Part shown: in pieces, positions 1-4,844 of the stretch
Layout: every line of letters starts with the position of its first letter
How positions within the stretch are numbered: the stretch's first letter is position 1
DNA from: Clostridia bacterium
GTDB lineage: Bacteria; Bacillota; Clostridia; Christensenellales; Aristaeellaceae
NCBI GenBank assembly: GCA_017551645.1
Contig: JAFZLE010000111.1
Location: forward strand, 1 to 5,125
Direction: 5' to 3'
Length of the DNA stretch: 5,125 bases
Translations under genes and position numbers: made by a program
The notes under the pieces: model-generated
Told to the model about the DNA's origin: nothing
What the model saw: only the letters and a program-made list of their open reading frames with translations
Database searches by the model: none

Positions 1-542
1 AAATGATGGACGGCGAGGACGAGGACATACACAAAGCAGTGGACTTCGCCGCGGAGATATCCGTAGCGTATCTGGAGGACCTGATCGATAACGGGCTGGA
101 CCTGGTGACCATCCCCGAGCCCGTGGCTTCGGGTGACCTTATACGGCCTTCCGATTTTGAAAAATACGTGCTGCCGGCGGACATAAAGGTAAAGCAGCGC
201 GTGTCCGAAAGGTGCCCCAGCTGCCTTATACACATCTGCGGCAGGACGGACAAGCTGGTGGAGCCGGTCGCCCGGGCGCGCATGGGCGTGCTCTCGGTGG
301 ACTCCATAGACATGGTAAAGGCGCAGCAGGATTCCGCCGGGCGCTGCGCGCTGTTCGGGAACCTGAATCCCGCCCAGATACTGGCGGCGAAGAGCGCCGA
401 AGAAGTGTACGAAATAAGCGCCGGACTGTGCAGGCAGATGAAGCCCTTCGGCGGCTTCATACTCGCACCCGGCTGCGACCTGGCCCCCAACATCCCCCTG
501 GAGAACCTGCAGGCGATGGCGCGGGCGGCAAGGGAAGCGTAA
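1..542 (+). CDS. MtaA/MtbA-like corrinoid methyltransferase (uroporphyrinogen decarboxylase superfamily), 5' end outside window
   Basis: Only the C-terminal 179 or so residues are present. The frame is open to the left edge, and the family is usually about 330-350 residues, so roughly half is missing and the ATG at position 3 is probably internal. The visible half carries the zinc site of methylcobamide:coenzyme M-type methyltransferases: His-x-Cys in the segment IHICG (H77 and C79 of the visible part) and a distal Cys in LAPGCDLAP (C158). Other family hallmarks are FGNLNP (residues 118-123) and the C-terminal PLENLQAM. The HxC...C zinc ligands argue against true HemE uroporphyrinogen decarboxylase. 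Proteins of this type move methyl groups between a corrinoid protein and a thiol or other acceptor in the cytoplasm; the substrate cannot be told from sequence. In bacteria without coenzyme M the acceptor is usually unknown. Stop is TAA. A membrane-protein gene follows after 47 bp on the same strand, probably in the same transcript. Confidence 0.85.
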   Translation, partial: MMDGEDEDIHKAVDFAAEISVAYLEDLIDNGLDLVTIPEPVASGDLIRPSDFEKYVLPADIKVKQRVSERCPSCLIHICGRTDKLVEPVARARMGVLSVDSIDMVKAQQDSAGRCALFGNLNPAQILAAKSAEEVYEISAGLCRQMKPFGGFILAPGCDLAPNIPLENLQAMARAAREA

Positions 543-589
543 ACGTCTGGGCGCGCTCCGGCACGGGATAAGGCGCAGGTGAAACGCCC

Positions 590-1255
590 ATGAAACGATC
601 CCTGAAAGAATGGCTCGTGCGCCTCGCGATCCTCGCGGCGGGGCTGGCGGTGGCCCACTTCGGCGTCACTCTGTTCCTGCTGACGGACCTGGGCTCGGAC
701 CCCTTCAACGTGCTGATACAGGGCCTGTACCGCACGCTGGAGCGGCTGACCGGGCTCGCCTTTCTTACCCACGGGCGCGTGCACGCCGCCGTGAGCCTGC
801 TCATAATCGCAGCGCTGCTGGCAGCGGACAAAAGCTATGTCAAGGCGGGCACCCTGGTGTGCATGGTGTGCGGCGGCCCGATAATAGACGTGTTCACCGC
901 GCTGCTTTCGCCCCTGGCGCTCGATCAGGCGAGCCTCTGGATAAGGGTGCCGGTGCTCGCCCTCGGCTGCGTGATACTCGCCTGCGGCATGACGGCGGTC
1001 ATCAAGTCAGACGCGGGCACGGGCCCCAACGACCTGGTGGCGGTGGTGCTGAGCGACAAGACCGGGATCAGGTTCGCCGTGATGCGCGTGATAGCGGATG
1101 CGTGCTTCGTGGCCGCGGGCTGGGCTATGGGAGGTACATTCGGCACGGGCACGGTCATCTGCGCGCTGCTGGTGGGACCCGTGGCGGGCGTGTTCCTGCC
1201 CTTGAACGGAAAACTGGTGAACAGGATAGTCGCGGCGGCGATGAAGGATAGATAA
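590..1255 (+). CDS. YczE/YyaS/YitT-like integral membrane protein
   Basis: This complete gene encodes 221 residues, a normal length for the YczE-type family (COG2364-like). The ATG is preceded by GCAGGTGA at 575-582, a weak but correctly spaced ribosome site. Hydrophobic segments lie near residues 8-30, 64-79, 86-107, 117-138, 164-181 and 187-204, separated by short basic loops. Conserved family-type motifs are LGSDPFN (34-40) after the first helix, AGTGPNDL (142-149) and GTGT (185-188) before the last helix. The Gly-Asp/Asn-rich motifs look like an internal two-fold repeat (LGSDPFN and AGTGPND), suggesting an inverted-repeat fold. The protein would sit in the cytoplasmic membrane. Its function is not established; transporter-like roles have been proposed for relatives. 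It follows the methyltransferase gene by 47 bp with no terminator between, so the two are probably co-transcribed, and a strong terminator ends the unit at 1271-1306. Family assignment is by recalled motifs, not a search. Confidence 0.8.
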   Translation: MKRSLKEWLVRLAILAAGLAVAHFGVTLFLLTDLGSDPFNVLIQGLYRTLERLTGLAFLTHGRVHAAVSLLIIAALLAADKSYVKAGTLVCMVCGGPIIDVFTALLSPLALDQASLWIRVPVLALGCVILACGMTAVIKSDAGTGPNDLVAVVLSDKTGIRFAVMRVIADACFVAAGWAMGGTFGTGTVICALLVGPVAGVFLPLNGKLVNRIVAAAMKDR

Positions 1256-1270
1256 AGCGGTATATAAATA

Positions 1271-1309
1271 CCCGACCCGGCAAGTATTTGCCGGGTCGGG
1301 CGCTGTTTT
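1271..1309 (+). terminator. Intrinsic terminator after the YczE-like gene
   Basis: A perfect 13-bp stem (1271-1283 pairing with 1288-1300, CCCGACCCGGCAA with its complement) closes a 4-base loop (GTAT, 1284-1287). A short T run follows at 1305-1308 after CGCTG. It starts 15 bp beyond the TGA/TAA region of the upstream gene and ends the methyltransferase-membrane protein unit, isolating it from the amt promoter at 1381. The T tract is modest and offset, but the stem is very strong. Confidence 0.85.
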
Positions 1310-1380
1310 GGGGCGTTATGGCGGGCCCGGACCGCAGGCCATGATACTTAAACGGACGCGGCAGTTTACAATTTGTTTTC

Positions 1381-1409
1381 TTGACAAGCGGCTGCGGCGG
1401 GCTTACAAT
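1381..1409 (+). promoter_or_regulatory. Sigma-70/sigma-A-type promoter of the Amt-PII gene
   Basis: The -35 box TTGACA (1381-1386) matches the consensus exactly. The -10 box TACAAT (1404-1409) differs from TATAAT by one base, and the spacer is exactly 17 bp. Transcription should start near 1415-1418, giving a leader of about 125 bases before the ATG at 1543. A housekeeping promoter this close to consensus implies strong initiation, consistent with the main control being downstream at the leader terminator. No sigma-54 (GG-N10-GC) site was seen. Confidence 0.85.
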
Positions 1410-1415
1410 AGCCGC
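1388..1415. repeat. Inverted repeat flanking the -10 box
   Basis: GCGGCT (1388-1393) and AGCCGC (1410-1415) form a perfect 6-bp inverted repeat whose half-site centres are 22 bp apart, bracketing the spacer and the -10 box. Such a placement would suit a dimeric repressor, but the arms are short and GC-rich, so chance is a real alternative. It matches no operator I recognise and not the GlnR/TnrA consensus. Confidence 0.3.
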
Positions 1416-1421
1416 AATTCC

Positions 1422-1488
1422 AACAAGGCGCAAGGGTGCGCAAACGAGACACGGTTCTCGCGGGCACCCGGGCGCCTTTGTTTTTTAT
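1422..1488 (+). terminator. Leader terminator (attenuator) between promoter and Amt-PII gene
   Basis: A long hairpin forms immediately after the predicted transcription start. Its lower stem AAGGCGC (1425-1431) pairs with GCGCCTT (1472-1478, taking the G at 1472) and can extend by AAC/GTT (1422-1424 with 1480-1482) around a bulged T. A 2x2 AA/GG internal loop follows, then GGGTGC (1434-1439) pairs with GCACCC (1464-1469). A 5-bp apical hairpin (CGAGA/TCTCG, 1445-1460) caps it. The right arm runs directly into a T-rich tract at 1477-1488 with six consecutive Ts (1481-1486). Strong stem plus T tract is the signature of an intrinsic terminator. Because it sits between a strong promoter and the coding region with no gene between, it most likely stops transcription prematurely unless an antiterminating structure or factor intervenes. 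Confidence 0.75.
1428..1460 (+). promoter_or_regulatory. Candidate antiterminator: tandem hexaloop hairpins (ANTAR-target-like)
   Basis: The leader can fold in a second way. Hairpin 1 is GCGC (1428-1431), six-base loop AAGGGT (1432-1437), GCGC (1438-1441). Three As follow, then hairpin 2: CGAGA (1445-1449), six-base loop CACGGT (1450-1455), TCTCG (1456-1460). Hairpin 1 consumes the left arm of the leader terminator, so the two folds exclude each other. RNA targets of ANTAR antiterminators (EutV, NasR, AmiR classes) are known to be two neighbouring hairpins with hexanucleotide loops bearing A at position 1 and G at position 4, and such sites are associated with nitrogen genes. Loop 1 fits both positions; loop 2 has G4 but C rather than A at position 1. 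Hairpin 1 has only four base pairs, so it would need a protein to stabilise it. No ANTAR gene lies in this window. Confidence 0.45.
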
Positions 1489-1501
1489 ATCGTACGGGCG
1501 G

Positions 1502-1518
1502 CGGCGCGCGAAGCGCCG
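1502..1518 (+). other. Second leader hairpin, just upstream of the ribosome site
   Basis: CGGCGC (1502-1507) and GCGCCG (1513-1518) form a 6-bp GC stem around the loop GCGAA. It lies between the T tract of the attenuator and the Shine-Dalgarno sequence, ending about 10 bases before it. It has no T tract so is not a terminator. It may protect the 5' end or affect translation; a purely incidental GC hairpin is equally possible. Confidence 0.3.
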
Positions 1519-1528
1519 TACCGGGAAA

Positions 1529-1534
1529 GAGAGG
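1529..1534 (+). promoter_or_regulatory. Ribosome binding site fixing the Amt-PII start
   Basis: GAGAGG lies 8 bases before the ATG at 1543. The reading frame stays open for 54 codons further upstream to the -35 box, but that stretch runs through the promoter and the leader terminator and does not resemble Amt. This site therefore decides the start in favour of 1543. Confidence 0.75.
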
Positions 1535-1542
1535 TATCTGAC

Positions 1543-3246
1543 ATGACGTTTTCCGCCGTTAACACTATCTGGGTGCTGCTGGGGGCGGCGCTGGTCTTTT
1601 TCATGCAGGCAGGTTTCGCCATGTGCGAGGCGGGGTTCACCCGCGCCAAGAATACGGGCAACATACTTATGAAGAACCTGATGGATTTCTGCATAGGTAC
1701 GCCGCTGTACTGGCTGTTCGGGTTTGGCATAATGTTCGGCGCGGGCACCGCCGCCTTCGGCTGGATAGACCCGTTCATACTGAAGGATTACGCAGGCGTG
1801 CTGCCCGAGGGCGTGCCAAAGTGGGCGTACGCCATCTTCCAGACGGTTTTCTGTGCGACTTCGGCCACCATCGTTTCCGGAGCCATGGCGGAGCGCACCA
1901 AGTTTTCCGCGTACTGCGTGTATTCCGCCGCGATATCGCTGCTGATATACCCCGTGTCGGGGCACTGGATCTGGGGCGGGGGCTGGCTGGCGGATATGAG
2001 CTTCCACGACTTCGCGGGTTCCACCGCGGTGCATATGGTAGGCGGCGTGTGCGCCCTGATCGGCGCGAAAATGCTGGGGCCGCGACTGGGCAAGTACGGC
2101 GCCGACGGCAAGCCCCGGGCCATACCGGGCCACAACCTGTCCATAGCGGCGCTGGGCGTGTTCATACTGTGGTTCTGCTGGTTCGGCTTTAACGGCGCGT
2201 CCACCGTGGGCATGGATACGGACGCGCTGATAGTGAGCGCGGGCGCGGTGTTCTTCAACACCAACCTGGCCGCTGCCCTGGCTACGCTCACCACTATGGC
2301 CATCACCTGGCTGCGCTACGGAAAGCCGGACGTGTCAATGACCTTCAACGCCGCCCTGGCGGGGCTGGTGGGCATCACGGCGGGCTGCGACGCGGTAGAC
2401 CCCTTCGGTGCCGCCGTGATAGGCGTGTGCTGCGGCGCGGCAGTGATGCTGTCGGTGGAATTCTTTGACAAGGCAGTCAAGATCGACGACCCCGTGGGCG
2501 CGATATCCGTGCACGGCGTGTGCGGCGCCCTGGGCACGGTGCTCACCGGCTTTTTCGCTACGGGCGGCTCCACCATGAAGGGCGTGTTCTACGGCGGCGG
2601 ATTCAGGTTCCTGGGCGTACAGCTTCTGGGCGTGTGCGCCACGATCGCGTGGACGGCGCTGGTGATAAGCGCGGTGTTCGCGCTGATACGCAAGACCATA
2701 GGCCTGCGCGCCGGGGCGGAGGAAGAGGTCATGGGCCTTGACCGTTCCGAACACGGGCTGCAGACCGCCTACGCCGGGTTCACCATCATGCACGACGGCG
2801 TGGCAATAGACGGCGAGCCCGCCGCGGCGCCCGTGCCCGGGGAGATATACGAAGCGCCGGCGCGGGCGGAAAAGGAAAAGGCGCCGGACGCCCCGGTATA
2901 TACCAGCGTGCGCATCGTCTGCCGCCCGGCGGCTCTGGAGACCCTGAAAAACGCAATGAACGGCATAGGCATAACCGGTATGACCGTGACCAACGTGATG
3001 GGCTACGGCGCGCAGAAAGGCAAGCCGGAGTACTACCGCGGCACGCCTGTGGACGTGACGCTGCTGCCCAAGGTACAGGTGGACATAGTGGTGAGCAAGG
3101 TGCCGGTGCGTCAGGTGATCGAAACGGCCAAGCAGGCGCTGTACACCGGCCACATCGGCGACGGCAAGATATTCGTCACGGACGTGGAGAACGTGGTGCG
3201 CGTGCGTACGGGCGAGGAGGGCTACGACGCGCTGCAGTCGGACTGA
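1543..3246 (+). CDS. amt: Ammonium channel fused to a C-terminal PII signal protein (Amt-GlnB/GlnK fusion)
   Basis: The 567-residue product has two parts. Residues 1-410 are an Amt/Mep channel with about 11 membrane helices. It has the twin pore histidines H164 (DFAGSTAVH) and H324 (ISVHG), the structural D156, the gate and binding-site residues F103, F216 and S220, and the conserved cytoplasmic tail GLDRSEHG (398-405). Residues 411-452 are an Ala/Glu/Pro-rich linker. Residues 453-564 align with E. coli GlnB without gaps (offset 452). They retain Q491 (Q39), R499 (R47, the tip that blocks the AmtB pore), K510 (K58), K542 (K90) and R553/R555 (R101/R103), all used for ATP, ADP or 2-oxoglutarate binding or channel contact. 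The uridylylation tyrosine Y51 is replaced by V503, and the site aligned with cyanobacterial Ser49 is T501. Known Amt biology indicates ammonium uptake blocked by PII when nitrogen is plentiful; here the trimeric channel would carry its own trimeric plug. The gene appears monocistronic, with its own promoter, attenuator and terminator. Confidence 0.95.
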   Translation: MTFSAVNTIWVLLGAALVFFMQAGFAMCEAGFTRAKNTGNILMKNLMDFCIGTPLYWLFGFGIMFGAGTAAFGWIDPFILKDYAGVLPEGVPKWAYAIFQTVFCATSATIVSGAMAERTKFSAYCVYSAAISLLIYPVSGHWIWGGGWLADMSFHDFAGSTAVHMVGGVCALIGAKMLGPRLGKYGADGKPRAIPGHNLSIAALGVFILWFCWFGFNGASTVGMDTDALIVSAGAVFFNTNLAAALATLTTMAITWLRYGKPDVSMTFNAALAGLVGITAGCDAVDPFGAAVIGVCCGAAVMLSVEFFDKAVKIDDPVGAISVHGVCGALGTVLTGFFATGGSTMKGVFYGGGFRFLGVQLLGVCATIAWTALVISAVFALIRKTIGLRAGAEEEVMGLDRSEHGLQTAYAGFTIMHDGVAIDGEPAAAPVPGEIYEAPARAEKEKAPDAPVYTSVRIVCRPAALETLKNAMNGIGITGMTVTNVMGYGAQKGKPEYYRGTPVDVTLLPKVQVDIVVSKVPVRQVIETAKQALYTGHIGDGKIFVTDVENVVRVRTGEEGYDALQSD

Positions 3247-3266
3247 GATATTTATAAACGCAGCCA

Positions 3267-3299
3267 AAAGCCCCTGCCGGGAGATCCGGCGGGGGCTTT
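3267..3299. terminator. Bidirectional terminator between convergent amt and purB
   Basis: AAAGCCCC (3267-3274), a T-G wobble and GCCGG pair with CCGGC, G and GGGGCTTT (3286-3299) around the loop GAGAT, giving a 14-bp stem. On the plus strand the stem ends in TTT followed by GTATGTAT; on the minus strand it ends in TTTT before GGC. It starts 20 bases after the amt stop and about 40 bases beyond the purB stop, so it can end both transcripts. Both T tracts are short. Confidence 0.8.
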
Positions 3300-3340
3300 G
3301 TATGTATAAAGTATATGCGCGCCGGGTGCGGCGGGGATCC

Positions 3341-4756
3341 TCAGATAAGTATGCCCGGGTCGGACTTGCCTGCGCCCGCAAGGCGCGGGCGGAGCTGATC
3401 CAGAAAGCGGGCGACCTGTTCGGGGCAGCGCCCGATATAGCGTTCAGGCGTGAGGAGGGCGTCGATCTCGCCCTGCGTAAGGCCGAACTCCGGCCTTGCC
3501 GCGAGCCTTGCCGACAGGTCCAGCACGCCTTCCGCCTTCATGCGCTCGGAGGCTTCCATGGAGCACTCGCGGATCGTCTCGTGCAGCTGCTGGCGGTCGC
3601 CGCCCCGCTTGACCGCTTCCATAAGCAGGTCTTCGGTCGCTATGAACGGCAGGTATTCATTTACCGCCTGGGCGATTATCTTCTCGTTCACCCTGAGGCC
3701 GCCCACCACGTTCTGCGCCAGGCGGAGCACCGCGTCCGCGCACAGGAAGCCCTCGGGCAGGGAGATGCGGCGGCCGGCGGAATCGTCAAGGGAGCGCTCC
3801 AGCCACTGGGTGGAAGCCGTCATGGCTCCGGACGCGGCGTCGCAGATCAGGTAGCGGGACAGCGAACAGATCCTTTCGCAGCGCATGGGATTGCGCTTGT
3901 ACGCCATGGCGGAAGAGCCTATCTGGCTGTTTCCGAAGGGCTCCTCCAGCTGGCGGTCGTGCTGGAGCAGGCGTATGTCGGTGGCCATTTTATGGCAGCT
4001 CTGGCCGATGGAGGAAAGCAGGTTCAGTATGCGGCTGTCCGTCTTGCGGGGATACGTCTGCCCGCACACCGGGAAGCATTCCCCGAAACCGAAGGTCGCG
4101 GCGAGCCGGCGGTTCAGTTCGTCCGCCTTTTCGCCGTCCCCGTCAAACAGGTCCAGCAGGCTGGCTTCCGTGCCCGTGGCGCCGCGGCAGCCGAGAAACT
4201 TCAGGCTGCCCGCCAAAAGTTCCAACTCGTCCAGGTCGGAAAGCAGGTCCTGCATCCACAGCGTCGCCCGCTTGCCCACCGTCACCAGCTGCGCCGGCTG
4301 GTAATGGGTGTAGCCCAGGGTGGGCAGCGCCTTGTACCTGTCGGCAAACTCCGCCAAAGCGGCGAGGGTGCTCAGCAGTTCCTCTTTCAGGTACCCGAGC
4401 CCCTCACGGTACAGTATAAGGTCGGCGTTGTCGGTCACGTAACAGCTGGTGGCGCCCAGGTGTATGATGCCGGCGGCACCGGGCGCGGCTTTCCCGTAGG
4501 CGTAGACATGCGCCATCACGTCGTGGCGCACTTCCTTTTCGCGCTCTTCCGCGCACGCGAAATCTATGTTGCATATATTCGCCTCGAGCTCTTCCACCTG
4601 TGCGTCGGTTATGGGCAGGCCCAGCTCCTTTTCCGCCCGCGCCAGCTCTGTCCAGAGCCTGCGCCAGGTCTCGATGCGCCGCCTGGCGGAAAACAGCTCC
4701 AGCATCCTGTCGGACGCGTAGCGCGAGGACAGCGGGGATTCATACTTGTCGTACAT
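3341..4756 (-). CDS. purB: Adenylosuccinate lyase
   Basis: The 471-residue cytoplasmic enzyme releases fumarate from adenylosuccinate to give AMP and from SAICAR to give AICAR, so it acts twice in purine synthesis. It belongs to the fumarase/aspartase superfamily, whose members are tetramers with active sites built from three conserved regions, all visible: REVRHDVMAH-like region (R77-H78-D79) with HLGATS (99-104), the general-acid histidine H151 in TLGYTHYQP, and the flexible signature loop GSSAMAYKRNP (280-290) with the catalytic serine S281/S282 and K287. TATGTEAS-like GATGTEAS (192-199) is also present. The start was set at 4756 because AGGAGGA lies 6 bases upstream; an ATG 20 codons earlier gives a Gly/Arg/Pro-rich extension unlike the family. 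purA lies 88 bp upstream on the same strand with no obvious terminator between, so the two are probably co-transcribed. The superfamily's usual MPxK is AYK here, with Pro replaced by Tyr. Confidence 0.96.
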   Translation of the reverse strand: MYDKYESPLSSRYASDRMLELFSARRRIETWRRLWTELARAEKELGLPITDAQVEELEANICNIDFACAEEREKEVRHDVMAHVYAYGKAAPGAAGIIHLGATSCYVTDNADLILYREGLGYLKEELLSTLAALAEFADRYKALPTLGYTHYQPAQLVTVGKRATLWMQDLLSDLDELELLAGSLKFLGCRGATGTEASLLDLFDGDGEKADELNRRLAATFGFGECFPVCGQTYPRKTDSRILNLLSSIGQSCHKMATDIRLLQHDRQLEEPFGNSQIGSSAMAYKRNPMRCERICSLSRYLICDAASGAMTASTQWLERSLDDSAGRRISLPEGFLCADAVLRLAQNVVGGLRVNEKIIAQAVNEYLPFIATEDLLMEAVKRGGDRQQLHETIRECSMEASERMKAEGVLDLSARLAARPEFGLTQGEIDALLTPERYIGRCPEQVARFLDQLRPRLAGAGKSDPGILI

Positions 4757-4762
4757 GGGTCT

Positions 4763-4769
4763 TCCTCCT
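4763..4769 (-). promoter_or_regulatory. Strong Shine-Dalgarno site of purB
   Basis: AGGAGGA on the minus strand (TCCTCCT as written), 6 bases from the ATG at 4756. It lies inside the longer open frame that begins at 4816 and so settles the true start at 4756. Confidence 0.85.
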
Positions 4770-4844
4770 GGAAAAGATGCGCGCCGGCCGGGAAAATGAT
4801 CGGGCTTTTCTTCCAAACGGCCGCCCGCGGCGAAAGGCGTTAAG

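Noticed and set aside
1..542. Genuine uroporphyrinogen decarboxylase (HemE)
   Set aside because: The visible half carries the His-x-Cys...Cys zinc ligands typical of MtaA/MtbA-type methyltransferases rather than HemE.
1365..1390. GlnR/TnrA-type nitrogen operator upstream of amt
   Set aside because: The TTTACAATTTG and TTGACA segments do not fit TGTNA-N7-TNACA at any register; the resemblance is only an AT-rich patch and the -35 box.
1416..1490. Glutamine riboswitch or T-box in the amt leader
   Set aside because: The leader before the terminator is far too short for a T-box, and I do not see the conserved cores of either class.
1381..1542. N-terminal extension of Amt by 54 residues from a TTG start
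   Set aside because: The TTG is the -35 box itself and the extension runs through the promoter and leader hairpins. ATG 1543 has a good ribosome site and gives a normal Amt N-terminus.
1436..1546. Short leader peptide from GTG 1436 ending in an ATGA overlap with the amt start
   Set aside because: Weak ribosome site, no run of a regulatory amino acid, and the frame crosses the terminator stem and T tract. The overlap is probably chance.
2335..3381. Long minus-strand open frame across the second half of amt (348 codons)
   Set aside because: Low-complexity His/Arg/Ala composition with no recognisable domain, antisense to the highly conserved Amt-PII coding region.
4757..4816. Earlier ATG for purB at 4816 (20 more residues)
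   Set aside because: The extension is unlike the family and contains the AGGAGGA site that serves the ATG at 4756.
3302..4843. Long open frame on the plus strand across purB (513 codons)
   Set aside because: It is exactly antisense to purB, is full of Arg, Gly, His and Ala as expected for GC-rich shadows, has no ribosome site and resembles no family. purB on the other strand is unmistakable.
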